From Lentzea flava (GTDB lineage: Bacteria; Actinomycetota; Actinomycetes; Mycobacteriales; Pseudonocardiaceae): a DNA stretch of 64,000 nt. The stretch lies in the NCBI RefSeq assembly GCF_014648475.1, contig NZ_BMRE01000033.1, positions 1 through 64,000 of the forward strand, given 5' to 3'. Below, piece by piece: positions 8,292 to 16,240 of this stretch (within the stretch, counting starts at the first letter, position 1; each line of letters starts with the position of its first letter). Under the pieces are notes generated by a model. That model saw only the letters and a list, made by a program, of their open reading frames with translations, did not search any database and was not told the DNA's origin. The position numbers and the translations under genes were made by a program.

Positions 8292-8987
8292 TCAGAGTCC
8301 TCGGTGCGGGGCAGCTGGTGCGTCCTGCAGCTGGAGCAGGTAGGGGTTCGTCGCACGCTCGCGGCCGATGGTCGTCGTCGGGCCGTGGCCGGGCAGCACC
8401 ACCGTGTCGTCGGGCAAGGTCAGGACCTTGTTCTGCAGAGACGACAGCATGCGCGAGTGGTCGCCGCCTGGCAGGTCGGTGCGTCCGATGGAACCGGCGA
8501 AGAGCGTGTCACCCGAGATCACCAGGCGACCCCCTTCCTGCACGCCGGAGCGGAACATCACCGACCCGCCGGTATGGCCCGGCGTGTGGTCGACGGTGAT
8601 CCGCAACCCGGCGAGGTCGAGCTCGGTGCCGTCGGCGAGCGAGCGGACCTCGCTCGGCTCGCGCATCTCGAGGTTGCCCCCGAAGAACGCGGCCGACTCG
8701 CGGCTGATGCCCTTGAGCGGATCGGCGAGCATCTCGACGTCGTCCGGGTGGATGTACGCGGGGATGTCGTTGCCGTCGCAGACCGGGGTGACGGAGAACG
8801 TGTGGTCGAAGTGCCCGTGCGTGAGCAGCACGGCGACAGGCGCGAGCCGGTGCTTGCGCAAGGCCTGCTCGATCGGCTCGACCGCGTCCTGACCGGGATC
8901 GATGATCACGCAGGGCTCGCCCTCACCGGCCGCGAGGACGAAGCAGTTCGCCTGCAGCGCGCCAGTGGGGAACCCGATCACGAGCAC
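8292..8987 (-). CDS. MBL-fold metallo-hydrolase (glyoxalase II-like)
   Basis: 231 aa. It carries the metallo-beta-lactamase metal motif THGHFDH, a second-shell HTPGHTGGSV, the bridging aspartate in ISGDTLFAGSIGR and a C-terminal LPGHGP. This pattern is typical of small glyoxalase II-like thioester hydrolases; the physiological substrate is unknown. The start is GTG 8987, with GGAGG seven bases upstream. The frame continues upstream without a ribosome site. First gene of the operon with hisS; it diverges from the cyclophilin gene, as in M. tuberculosis (Rv2581c/Rv2582). Confidence 0.9.
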   Translation of the reverse strand: MLVIGFPTGALQANCFVLAAGEGEPCVIIDPGQDAVEPIEQALRKHRLAPVAVLLTHGHFDHTFSVTPVCDGNDIPAYIHPDDVEMLADPLKGISRESAAFFGGNLEMREPSEVRSLADGTELDLAGLRITVDHTPGHTGGSVMFRSGVQEGGRLVISGDTLFAGSIGRTDLPGGDHSRMLSSLQNKVLTLPDDTVVLPGHGPTTTIGRERATNPYLLQLQDAPAAPHRGL

Positions 8988-9100
8988 GAAATGACCTCCC
9001 TGTTCAACCACAGCCTAGCCACCACACAAAGCTCATATGCCCAGGCCCTAGACTCCCGAGCCGTCCGCCCTATTCGCATGAGTCCCTGGGGAGGGAGCAC

Positions 9101-9952
9101 GTGCCCACCAACGAGCAGCGACGCGCGGCAGCCAAGCGCAAGCTTGAGCGCCAGATGGTCTACCGCCAGCAGCGGGCCAAGAAGCGTCGCATCATCGCCG
9201 TCGTGTCGACGGTCGTCGTTGTTGCGCTCGTCGGAGGTGGTGTGTGGTGGCTCGCGACCCACGACTTCGGCAACGGTGACGCCTCCGCGTCGGAGACTCC
9301 GCAGAACGAGTCGGTGGACAAGGCGGAGAACATCCCCACCGCCCTGCACCAGATTCCGAAGCGCCCGCAGGCGCTGCCGGAAAAGGTGAACTGTGAATAC
9401 ACGAAGGGCCAGGAGCCGGCGGCCAAGGAGAACACGCCGCCCGCGAACGGCGAGCAGCCCGCCACCGGCACCGTCGCGGTCACGCTCGGCACCTCGATCG
9501 GCGACCTGAAGCTGAACCTCGACCGCTCGCTCGCGCCGTGCACGGTCAACAACTTCGTGAACCTGGCGAAGCAGAAGTACTTCGACAACACCACCTGCCA
9601 CCGCCTCACGGTGAAGGGCATCCAGGTCCTGCAGTGCGGCGACCCCGGTGGCGACGGCAGGGGCGGCCCCGGCTACTCGTTCAAGGACGAGACCTACCCG
9701 GAGCTCACCTACGGCCGCGGCGTGCTCGCCATGGCCAACTCGGGCCCGAACACCAACGGCTCGCAGTTCTTCATCGTCTACGGCGACACGCAGCTGAAGC
9801 CGGACTACACCGTGTTCGGCACGGTCGACGAGGAGTCGCTGAAGAAGATCGACGAGGTCGCGAAGACCGGCACGATCTCGACGACGCCCGGCCAGGGCGA
9901 CGGCAAGCCGAAGACCCCGGTCGACATCAAGTCGGCGACGGTCGCGAACTAA
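9101..9952 (+). CDS. ppiB: Membrane-anchored cyclophilin-type peptidyl-prolyl isomerase
   Basis: 283 aa. A basic N-terminus rich in Arg/Lys (residues 1-30, AAAKRKLERQ) is followed by one membrane helix (about 31-52) and an extracytoplasmic Pro-rich linker. The cyclophilin domain starts near residue 125 (VTLGTSIGDLKLNLD, FFIVYGDTQLKPDYTVFG). It should catalyse cis-trans isomerisation of X-Pro bonds outside the membrane. The GTG start at 9101 has GGGAGG upstream. Downstream is a perfect 25-bp-stem hairpin, probably the terminator. Its position next to relA and the MBL hydrolase matches Rv2582. Confidence 0.92.
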   Translation: MPTNEQRRAAAKRKLERQMVYRQQRAKKRRIIAVVSTVVVVALVGGGVWWLATHDFGNGDASASETPQNESVDKAENIPTALHQIPKRPQALPEKVNCEYTKGQEPAAKENTPPANGEQPATGTVAVTLGTSIGDLKLNLDRSLAPCTVNNFVNLAKQKYFDNTTCHRLTVKGIQVLQCGDPGGDGRGGPGYSFKDETYPELTYGRGVLAMANSGPNTNGSQFFIVYGDTQLKPDYTVFGTVDEESLKKIDEVAKTGTISTTPGQGDGKPKTPVDIKSATVAN

Positions 9953-9959
9953 CGCTTGA

Positions 9960-10014
9960 AACGATGAACGGCGCTTTTGTCCACTTGAGGTGGACAAAAG
10001 CGCCGTTCATCGTT
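9960..10014. terminator. Long perfect hairpin, tail-to-tail junction (family copy 1)
   Basis: Two 25-nt arms (9960-9984 and 9990-10014) pair perfectly around a 5-nt loop (TTGAG). The outer part is CGATGAACGGC and the inner part TCCAC, matching two other hairpins in this window at 38092 and 49903. It lies 7 bp after the cyclophilin stop, between convergent genes, so a bidirectional terminator is likely. Confidence 0.8.
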
Positions 10015-10040
10015 TGCGTGCAGGCCCTTTTCGCGCTGCG

Positions 10041-10340
10041 TCAGGCGACCTGGGCCTTGGCTTCCACGGCGATCCAGCCCTGCGACTTGTCGCACTGCGC
10101 GGACGACCGGAAGCCGGGCGGCACGTGCGACCCGGCCTTGTAGAACGAGTCGGCGCCCTTCTGGCACTTCAGGATCACGTAGTGGTAGTTGCCGCCGCCC
10201 CCGCGGCAGATGGCGTGACCCATGTTCCGCTCCGACTCGACCCAGGCCTCGCAGACCCTGTCGTCCGCGACCGCGGCGCCGGGCAGCAGCACCGCCGCCA
10301 CCGCCATCGCGGCAGCAGCGGCCCCGACCAGCTTCCTCAT
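10041..10340 (-). CDS. Small secreted protein with four cysteines
   Basis: 99 aa from ATG 10340, chosen because GGGGGA lies at the right distance upstream and the start gives a clean Sec signal peptide (MRKLVGAAAAAMAVAAVLLPGAAVA, cleavage near residue 25). The mature part, about 74 residues, has four cysteines (VCEAW, ICRGG, KCQKG, QCDKS) that could form two disulfides. Family not recognised and function unknown. It follows rel on the same strand but has its own upstream region and is separated from rel by a terminator. Confidence 0.65.
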   Translation of the reverse strand: MRKLVGAAAAAMAVAAVLLPGAAVADDRVCEAWVESERNMGHAICRGGGGNYHYVILKCQKGADSFYKAGSHVPPGFRSSAQCDKSQGWIAVEAKAQVA

Positions 10341-10421
10341 GTTCGTCCCCCGAGAGGTTGATCTTGTTCTGGCGGTCGCCACCATGCCAGCCGCGAGGGA
10401 CGAACGGGCCTCAGTTGCACG

Positions 10422-10455
10422 TGGAGCCCCCGGCCTGGGCAGGCCGGGGGCTCCA
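10422..10455 (-). terminator. Terminator hairpin after rel
   Basis: A perfect 15-bp GC-rich stem (TGGAGCCCCCGGCCT / complement) with loop GGGC, 14 bp beyond the end of rel. There is no long T tract, as is common in Actinobacteria. Confidence 0.75.
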
Positions 10456-10469
10456 GTGTTGATGCTGAT

Positions 10470-12761
10470 CTACGAGGCTGACGTCACGCGGTAGACGTCG
10501 TAGACGCCCTCCACGCTCCGCACGGCCTTCAGGACGTGCCCGAGGTGCTTCGGGTCGCCCATCTCGAACGAGAACCGGCTGACGGCCACCCTGTCGCGCG
10601 ACGTCGTCACCGACGCCGACAGGATGTTCACGCGCTCGTCGGCCAGCACCTTCGTGACGTCCGACAGCAGCCGGTGCCGGTCGAGCGCCTCCACCTGGAT
10701 GGCCACCAGGAAGACGCTGGACGCCGACGGCGCCCACTCGACGTCGAGCAGCCGCTCCGGCGACTTCAGCAGCTCGTCCGCGTTCGTGCAGTCGGTGCGG
10801 TGCACGGAGACACCGCCGCCGCGCGTCACGAAGCCGAGGATGTCGTCGCCCGGCACCGGGGTGCAGCAGCGGGCGAGCTTCACCCACACGTCGCCCGCGT
10901 CCTTGACGATCACGCCCGCGTCGCCGGTGGGGCGGCGCCGGGTGACCGTGGACGGGGTGGCGCGGTCGGCCAGTTCCTCCTCGGCGTGTTCGACGCCGCC
11001 GAGCTGCGCGACGAGCCGCTGCACGACGTGCCGGGCCGAGGTGTGGCCCTCGCCGACCGCCGCGTACAGCGCGCTCATGTCCGGGTAGTGCAGTTCCTTC
11101 GCCAGGGCCTGCATCGAGTCGACGCTGACCAGGCGCTGGATCGGCAGCCCGACGCGGCGGACCTCCTTGGTGATCGCGTCCTTGCCCTGCTCGATCGCCT
11201 CTTCCTTGCGCTCCTTGGCGAACCACTGCTTGATCTTCGCCTTGGCGCGCGGGGACGCGACGAAGCTCAACCAGTCGCGGGACGGGCCCGCGCCCTCCGC
11301 CTTGGAGGTGAAGATCTCGACGACCTCGCCGTTCTCGAGCTTGCGTTCGAGAGCGACCAGGCGACCGTTGACACGGGCGCCGATGCAGCGGTGACCAACC
11401 TCGGTGTGGACGGCGTAGGCGAAGTCGACCGGCGTGGAGCCCGTCGGCAGCGTCTGCACGTCGCCCTTGGGGGTGAACACGAAGATCTCGCGCGCGGCGA
11501 GGTCCCAGCGCAGCCCTTCGAGGAACTCACCGGGGTCCGCGGCTTCCCGCTGCCAGTCGAGGAGCTGGCGCATCCACGCCATCTCGTCGATCTCGACGGA
11601 CTTGCCGTTGTGCGTGCCCTTGGTCTCCTTGTAGCGCCAGTGCGCCGCGATGCCGTACTCGGCCCGCTGGTGCATCTCGTGGGTGCGGATCTGCACCTCG
11701 AGAGGCTTGCCGTCGGGACCGATCACGGTCGTGTGCAGCGACTGGTACACGCCGAACCGCGGCTGCGCGATGTAGTCCTTGAACCGCCCCGGCATCGGCT
11801 GCCACGCCGCGTGGACAACGCCCATCGCCGCGTAGCAGTCGCGCACCTCGTCGACCAGGATCCGCACACCCACGAGGTCGTGGATGTCGTCGAAATCCCG
11901 GCCGCGGACGATCATCTTCTGGTTGATCGAGTAGTAGTGCTTCGGCCGTCCCTCGACCTTCGCGACGATCCGCGCGCTCTCCAGCTGGGCGTTCAGCTCG
12001 TCGACGACGGTCCTCAGGTACGTGTCGCGACTCGGTGCGCGCTTGGCGACCAGCCGCACGATCTCGTCGTACTTCTTCGGCTGCAGGATCGCGAACGCGA
12101 GGTCCTCCAGCTCCCACTTGACGGTCGCCATGCCCAGCCGGTGGGCCAGCGGTGCGAGCACTTCGAGCGTTTCACGGGCCTTGCGGGCCTGCTTCTCCGG
12201 CGGCAGGAACCGCATGGTGCGCATGTTGTGCAGCCGGTCGGCGAGCTTGATGACGAGGACCCTCGGGTCCTTCGCCATCGCGATGACCATCTTGCGGATG
12301 GTCTCCGCCTCGGCCGCTGCCCCCAGCTTGACCTTGTCCAGCTTCGTGACGCCGTCGACGAGGCGAGCAACTTCCTCGCCGAAGTCGTCCTTCAGCTGCC
12401 CCAGCGAGTAGTCGGTGTCTTCAACGGTGTCGTGCAGCAGCGCAGCGACCAGCGTCGTCGTGTCCATGCCCAGCTCGGCGAGGATCGTCGCCACGGCGAG
12501 CGGGTGGGTGATGTACGGGTCGCCGGACTTGCGGCGCTGCGGGCGGTGCTTCTCCTCGGCAACGTCGTACGCGTGCTGCAGAAGCGCCAGATCGGCCTTG
12601 GGATGTAGGTCACGGTGCACGGCGGCGAGAGGTTCGAGGACCTGCTTCACCGGGGCCGCACGTTGGGCGGTGATGCGCCGCGCGAGGCGGGCGCGCACGC
12701 GCCGGGTAGCCGACGGTTGAACAACCGTCGCAGCGGGTTCGGTGTCTTGACTCAACCCCAC
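10470..12761 (-). CDS. relA: Bifunctional (p)ppGpp synthetase/hydrolase
   Basis: 763 aa, the usual length of actinobacterial Rel. It makes and degrades the alarmone (p)ppGpp in the stringent response. Domains in order: HD hydrolase (about residues 60-210, LLHDTVEDT), synthetase (about 250-380, with RFKDYIA carrying the RxKD motif of bifunctional enzymes and QSLHTTV), TGS (about 415-475) and C-terminal ACT (about 685-760). The start is GTG 12761. TTG 12755 is also possible and has a better spaced GAGGAG. Neighbours apt and secDF lie upstream on the same strand but are separated by the DUF397 region. Confidence 0.96.
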   Translation of the reverse strand: MGLSQDTEPAATVVQPSATRRVRARLARRITAQRAAPVKQVLEPLAAVHRDLHPKADLALLQHAYDVAEEKHRPQRRKSGDPYITHPLAVATILAELGMDTTTLVAALLHDTVEDTDYSLGQLKDDFGEEVARLVDGVTKLDKVKLGAAAEAETIRKMVIAMAKDPRVLVIKLADRLHNMRTMRFLPPEKQARKARETLEVLAPLAHRLGMATVKWELEDLAFAILQPKKYDEIVRLVAKRAPSRDTYLRTVVDELNAQLESARIVAKVEGRPKHYYSINQKMIVRGRDFDDIHDLVGVRILVDEVRDCYAAMGVVHAAWQPMPGRFKDYIAQPRFGVYQSLHTTVIGPDGKPLEVQIRTHEMHQRAEYGIAAHWRYKETKGTHNGKSVEIDEMAWMRQLLDWQREAADPGEFLEGLRWDLAAREIFVFTPKGDVQTLPTGSTPVDFAYAVHTEVGHRCIGARVNGRLVALERKLENGEVVEIFTSKAEGAGPSRDWLSFVASPRAKAKIKQWFAKERKEEAIEQGKDAITKEVRRVGLPIQRLVSVDSMQALAKELHYPDMSALYAAVGEGHTSARHVVQRLVAQLGGVEHAEEELADRATPSTVTRRRPTGDAGVIVKDAGDVWVKLARCCTPVPGDDILGFVTRGGGVSVHRTDCTNADELLKSPERLLDVEWAPSASSVFLVAIQVEALDRHRLLSDVTKVLADERVNILSASVTTSRDRVAVSRFSFEMGDPKHLGHVLKAVRSVEGVYDVYRVTSAS

Positions 12762-12877
12762 GCTCCTCGGGTCTCGCGAGTACCGAGGATAACGCGTTTA
12801 CGGTGACGAAACTTCCGGACGCTCGACGAGCGGCGCAGCTCACACGGTGAACGCCACCCGAACTTTTGCTGAGCCGA

Positions 12878-13057
12878 TCAGGCGACGCTCGCCACGAACG
12901 CGCGCCACGCCTGAATCGAGAAGACCAGGGCGTCACCGCGAGTGGCCTTCGAGTCACGCACGAGAGCGTCGTGAGAGAGGGACACCTCGACGCACGAGCC
13001 GCTGCCCGTGTCACCGCTGTACGTGCTCTTACGCCAGCTCCGCTCGGGGCTGTTCAT
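12878..13057 (-). CDS. DUF397 domain protein
   Basis: 59 aa. The single DUF397 domain is recognisable from WRKSTYSGDTGSGSCVEV and the closing ALVFSIQAWRAFV. Such small acidic proteins are encoded next to XRE/DUF5753 regulators in many filamentous Actinobacteria and are thought to partner them, as in the whiJ-type loci. The ATG at 13057 has GAGAGGA upstream, inside the end of the XRE gene (29-bp overlap), so the two genes are co-translated. Confidence 0.85.
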   Translation of the reverse strand: MNSPERSWRKSTYSGDTGSGSCVEVSLSHDALVRDSKATRGDALVFSIQAWRAFVASVA

Positions 13058-13904
13058 GGAAGTCCTCTCGCAGTCCACTGACGTACCTCGTCAGCAGGCT
13101 CCGCGATTGTCCCTCATCCAAAGCGTGCGTTTCCAACCACTTGAAGAACTCCCGACTGTCCGCGATGGCCTTGCCGTCGTGTGCGAAGACCTGGGCCACG
13201 TCGGTCTCCGCATACGCCACTGGTATGTGCTTTTCGAACTTGAACAGCATGCGGGCAGATCGCGTCGCGATGGCCGCACCAGCCGACATCGGGACGATGC
13301 GGAGGATGTGCGAGTTGAAGAGCAGGCGCAGGTACTGCTCTTCCATGATCCGCGCGTCCCCAACCCGGATCTGCAAAGCAAGCTCATGGACGTAGAAGAG
13401 ACATTCCGGCCGTTTGGGGCGCCTCAGGATCGCCTGACGGTCCATACGCAGCTGGACGTGTTTCTCGATGTCCTCCAGGGCGGCGTGGCCACCCTCCGTG
13501 AACAGCGCCCGTGCGTACTCCGGTGTCTGAATGAGGCCGGGCATGGTGAGGGCGTCATAGGTCGTGATCGTTTTGGCTTGCGCCTCCGTCATCGCGAGGG
13601 TGCGCAGGTTGTCGGGCACCAGCACCACGTACGGGTCGAAGGCGTAGCGGTAACGGCCCCGGAAGCGTTCGAAGAAGGCGCTGTCGCGGCCGCACGTCAT
13701 CAGGTACTGGACGAGGTCGATCTCGCTCGCACGCGCCTTGCCGTTCTCGATGTTGGAAACCTTGCTCGGGTCCCAGCCGAGTTGCTCGGCGAAGGCGAAC
13801 CCGGTCAGGTTCGTGAACTTCTCGCGGAGGCGGCGCAGCTCGTCGCCGAGGTCGCGACTGTAGGCGGTGGAGGTGATCGCAGTCATTGCTCCGACGGTAG
13901 GCAT
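13029..13904 (-). CDS. XRE-family regulator with DUF5753 domain
   Basis: 291 aa. The N-terminal helix-turn-helix (about residues 15-70, FAEQLGWDPSKVSNIENGKA) is followed by the DUF5753 domain (about 95-280, MPGLIQTPEYARALF, RPECLFYVHELALQIRVG). The start is ATG 13904, with GGAGGAGG four bases upstream. Paired with DUF397, this is the WhiJ/Scr1-like architecture of developmental or antitoxin-like regulators. Two direct repeats of a 12-mer upstream (13928, 14027) are candidate binding sites. The opposite-strand small membrane gene cluster starting at 14155 may be a target. Confidence 0.88.
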   Translation of the reverse strand: MPTVGAMTAITSTAYSRDLGDELRRLREKFTNLTGFAFAEQLGWDPSKVSNIENGKARASEIDLVQYLMTCGRDSAFFERFRGRYRYAFDPYVVLVPDNLRTLAMTEAQAKTITTYDALTMPGLIQTPEYARALFTEGGHAALEDIEKHVQLRMDRQAILRRPKRPECLFYVHELALQIRVGDARIMEEQYLRLLFNSHILRIVPMSAGAAIATRSARMLFKFEKHIPVAYAETDVAQVFAHDGKAIADSREFFKWLETHALDEGQSRSLLTRYVSGLREDFHEQPRAELA

Positions 13905-13927
13905 TGAACCTCCTCCACGAACCAGCT

Positions 13928-14038
13928 CATTCGGGTGAAAACGGGGACTTTGAGACGGAATTCTTGTTCGCTCACGTGTTCGACCGTACCGCAAGATCAC
14001 GGCAAAACTGCACTTCAGAGGCCACACATTCGGGTGAA
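13928..14038. repeat. Pair of 12-bp direct repeats upstream of XRE gene
   Basis: CATTCGGGTGAA occurs at 13928-13939 and again at 14027-14038, 99 bp apart, in the 250-bp gap between the XRE regulator and the divergent membrane genes. They may be operator half-sites of the DUF5753 regulator. Otherwise I see no gene in this gap. Confidence 0.5.
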
Positions 14039-14154
14039 CAAAGCGGCGCACATGGCACCGTTACTGCGCATCTCTCTCGACACAGAAAACGGCCAAAGAA
14101 TTAGAACCTGACGCATCTGCCGGGCCGGCGCGGGCGCCTGACAGACTCCCGAAC

Positions 14155-14430
14155 GTGAGGACACTCCTGTGGTGCGCCGGCATGACCGCCGTCTGGCTGG
14201 GCACGATGGCGTACCTGGCGCTGGACGACCGGAACTACATCGACCCGAGGTCGATCATCGGCTCGGTGGTGGGCTGGATCCTCGCCACCGCCATCAGCTA
14301 CCTGCTGCTCCGCCGCGCCGAGTCCCCGCAGCTGTGGGAGATCGCGGTGGTGACGGCACCGGCATCGCTCGTGACTTTGGTGTTCGTCTCAATCGGGGCT
14401 GCCTTCGTAGCGCCGCCACCACCCGCCTGA
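14155..14430 (+). CDS. Small membrane protein (three helices)
   Basis: 91 aa with about three membrane helices (residues 5-24, 35-52, 62-84). It starts at GTG 14155. No recognised family. It is the first of three consecutive small membrane proteins of similar size and layout (14155, 14475, 14786), followed by a soluble protein. Its function is unknown. Confidence 0.6.
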   Translation: MRTLLWCAGMTAVWLGTMAYLALDDRNYIDPRSIIGSVVGWILATAISYLLLRRAESPQLWEIAVVTAPASLVTLVFVSIGAAFVAPPPPA

Positions 14431-14474
14431 CATGCTTGACCGCTCCAAGTGAGCGCAGGTCTGGGGGGACCCCG

Positions 14475-14753
14475 ATGCACACGCACGCCGAACACCGGCC
14501 GTTCTGGCAGCCCATGGCGTTCGCCGCCATCTGGTACGCCGCGATCGTGCTGTTCAACCTGCAGGTCGACCCGCTGCGCGCGCTGCTTCTCGGCGTCGTT
14601 CCGTGGCTGGGCACCTCGGTCGTCCTGTGGCGGGTCGCGCACGGCGGGGTGAAGGCGTGGCGGCTGATCCTGCTGGGCCTGCCGACCTTCTACTTCCTGT
14701 GGGCGCTGACCGTCGTCTTCGCCTACCGGTTCGTCACGCCGATCACCGGCTGA
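14475..14753 (+). CDS. Small membrane protein (three helices)
   Basis: 92 aa from ATG 14475, with a GGGGGGA Shine-Dalgarno seven bases upstream. Helices lie at about residues 13-30, 35-53 and 63-88. It resembles the next gene product in layout: an N-terminal R-x-PF motif, then AxxxIWYxAxV, a basic hinge after the second helix, and ending in an xxVxFxxxFVxP segment. The two are probably paralogues. No family recognised. Confidence 0.62.
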   Translation: MHTHAEHRPFWQPMAFAAIWYAAIVLFNLQVDPLRALLLGVVPWLGTSVVLWRVAHGGVKAWRLILLGLPTFYFLWALTVVFAYRFVTPITG

Positions 14754-14785
14754 TCCGGCGCAACGAACAACGTCTGGGGGACGTC

Positions 14786-15109
14786 ATGTACGCACCTGTT
14801 CGACAGAGAACGCCGTTCCTGCACTGCGCGGCCGGAGCCCTCATCTGGTACATCGCGGTCGTAGTCGCCTACGGCATCGCGGAGCTGCGGACCGGGACGG
14901 AAGTGCAGGTCACGATCGTCGAGGGAATCGTCGGTGCGGTCGCGTGGGCGATCACCTCGACGCTCGTGTGGGCGTTCCTGCTGGCGGTCAGGGCGCGGAT
15001 CCAGCCGTGGCTGCTGATCGTGATCGCGTTGCCGATCTTCGGCGTGATCTGGTTCGTGCTCCACGTCGTGGCGTTCTTGTTCGTCGTGGGTTTCGTGATG
15101 CCGAGATGA
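14786..15109 (+). CDS. Small membrane protein, paralogue of upstream gene
   Basis: 107 aa from ATG 14786 with CTGGGGGA upstream. Helices lie at about residues 12-32, 43-68 and 74-104. It shares the RTPF...ALIWYIAVV pattern and the C-terminal hydrophobic hairpin with the preceding product. Its stop overlaps the next start (ATGA), showing translational coupling to the 15106 gene. Confidence 0.65.
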   Translation: MYAPVRQRTPFLHCAAGALIWYIAVVVAYGIAELRTGTEVQVTIVEGIVGAVAWAITSTLVWAFLLAVRARIQPWLLIVIALPIFGVIWFVLHVVAFLFVVGFVMPR

Positions 15110-15744
15110 CGGCAGCCGAACTGCTGCGCGAGCTCGCGGAAAGGACGAGGTCCGCGCCGGAGCCGCTGGGCACCGGCGCGTACCACTACGTGCACACCCG
15201 CGGTTCGCATCGCCGCACCAAGCGGTTCCTGAGCCGGTCAGGAGACAGCGTGGTGACCAGCAGCATCGAACCGTTCGAGCGCAGGCAGTGGATCGCCGCC
15301 GACGGATCGGGGCGCATCGAGGTGATGAAGGACGGCGAACTCGTGCAGCCCAGCGGTGACTACGGGCCCGGCGAGCTGGTGCTCCCGTTCGTCGACAACG
15401 TCCCGGGGCCGGGGAACACGCCCTCGGTGATCAAGGCGTTCCGCGAGATCTGGTCGACGCAGGTCGTGCCGCCGAGTCGGCAGCGCCTGCTCCTGCAAAG
15501 CCTGGCGGAGTGCGCCGACCTCTCGACGGACACAGCTCCTCGGGGTTTCGCAGGCCAGGTCGCCGTCACCCACGTCGACCGGGCCCGTCAGGTGCGGAAC
15601 CTGCTCGTCTTCGACCAGGACACCGGCGAATTGATCGGCGCGGAGTCGATCGAGCTGGAACAGGTGATCAGCCACGTCGAGTGGCTGATCACCGGGTACT
15701 GCGAGACGACGGCCGAACCGCCTAGACCGCCAGCAGTGCGCTGA
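15106..15744 (+). CDS. CU044_5270-like protein (tentative)
   Basis: 212 aa, soluble. The opening ELLRELAERTRSAPEP...GAYHYVHTR and the later block GFAGQVAVTHVDRARQVRNLLVFD...TGELIGAE resemble the extracytoplasmic part of CU044_5270-type proteins. Those usually have a membrane anchor and sit beside an ECF sigma factor; neither is present in this gene. It could therefore be a detached domain supplied with membrane partners by the three coupled small membrane proteins upstream. Function unknown. The last 23 bp overlap apt on the other strand. Confidence 0.6.
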   Translation: MTAAELLRELAERTRSAPEPLGTGAYHYVHTRGSHRRTKRFLSRSGDSVVTSSIEPFERRQWIAADGSGRIEVMKDGELVQPSGDYGPGELVLPFVDNVPGPGNTPSVIKAFREIWSTQVVPPSRQRLLLQSLAECADLSTDTAPRGFAGQVAVTHVDRARQVRNLLVFDQDTGELIGAESIELEQVISHVEWLITGYCETTAEPPRPPAVR

Positions 15745-16240
15745 CCTCGCGGCCCGCCAGCCGCGAACGACCGCCCAGCGCCGCGATCTCGATCACCACG
15801 GACACGCCGGTCACGATGCCGCCCGCACGCTCCACGAGCCGGCAGGCGGCCTCGGCGGTGCCGCCGGTGGCGAGCACGTCGTCGACCACGACCACGCGCT
15901 GGCCCGGCTGGATGGCCTCCGCGGGCAGTTCCAGCGAGGCCGTGCCGTACTCGAGGTCGTACGACACCGAGTCGGCGACCACCGGCAGCTTGCCCGGCTT
16001 GCGCAGCGGCACGACGCCGTAGCGCCAGCCGTAGCCCAGGGCGGCGCCCAGGAGGAAGCCGCGCGACTCGATGGCGGCGATCACCTGGGTGCTGTCGTCG
16101 ATCTTGTCCTGGAGGGCGTCGACGACGGCGCGGAGGGCGTCCGGGTCGGCGAGAACGGGCGTGAGGTCCCGGAAGACGACCCCCGGCTGGGGGAAGTCCG
16201 GGACCTCACGCATCAAGCCCAGAGCACGGTCCAACTTCAA
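15722..16240 (-). CDS. apt: Adenine phosphoribosyltransferase
   Basis: 172 aa, normal length. It converts adenine and PRPP to AMP. The PRPP-binding motif VVVVDDVLATGGTAEAA and the N-terminal FPQPGVVFRDLTPVL are both present, as is ESRGFLLGAALGY. The most likely start is TTG 16240, which overlaps the secF stop codon (TTGA) and gives the standard N-terminus MKLDRALG. No ATG or GTG is suitably placed. It lies in the order secD-secF-apt-rel, as in M. tuberculosis. Confidence 0.95.
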   Translation of the reverse strand: MKLDRALGLMREVPDFPQPGVVFRDLTPVLADPDALRAVVDALQDKIDDSTQVIAAIESRGFLLGAALGYGWRYGVVPLRKPGKLPVVADSVSYDLEYGTASLELPAEAIQPGQRVVVVDDVLATGGTAEAACRLVERAGGIVTGVSVVIEIAALGGRSRLAGREVSALLAV

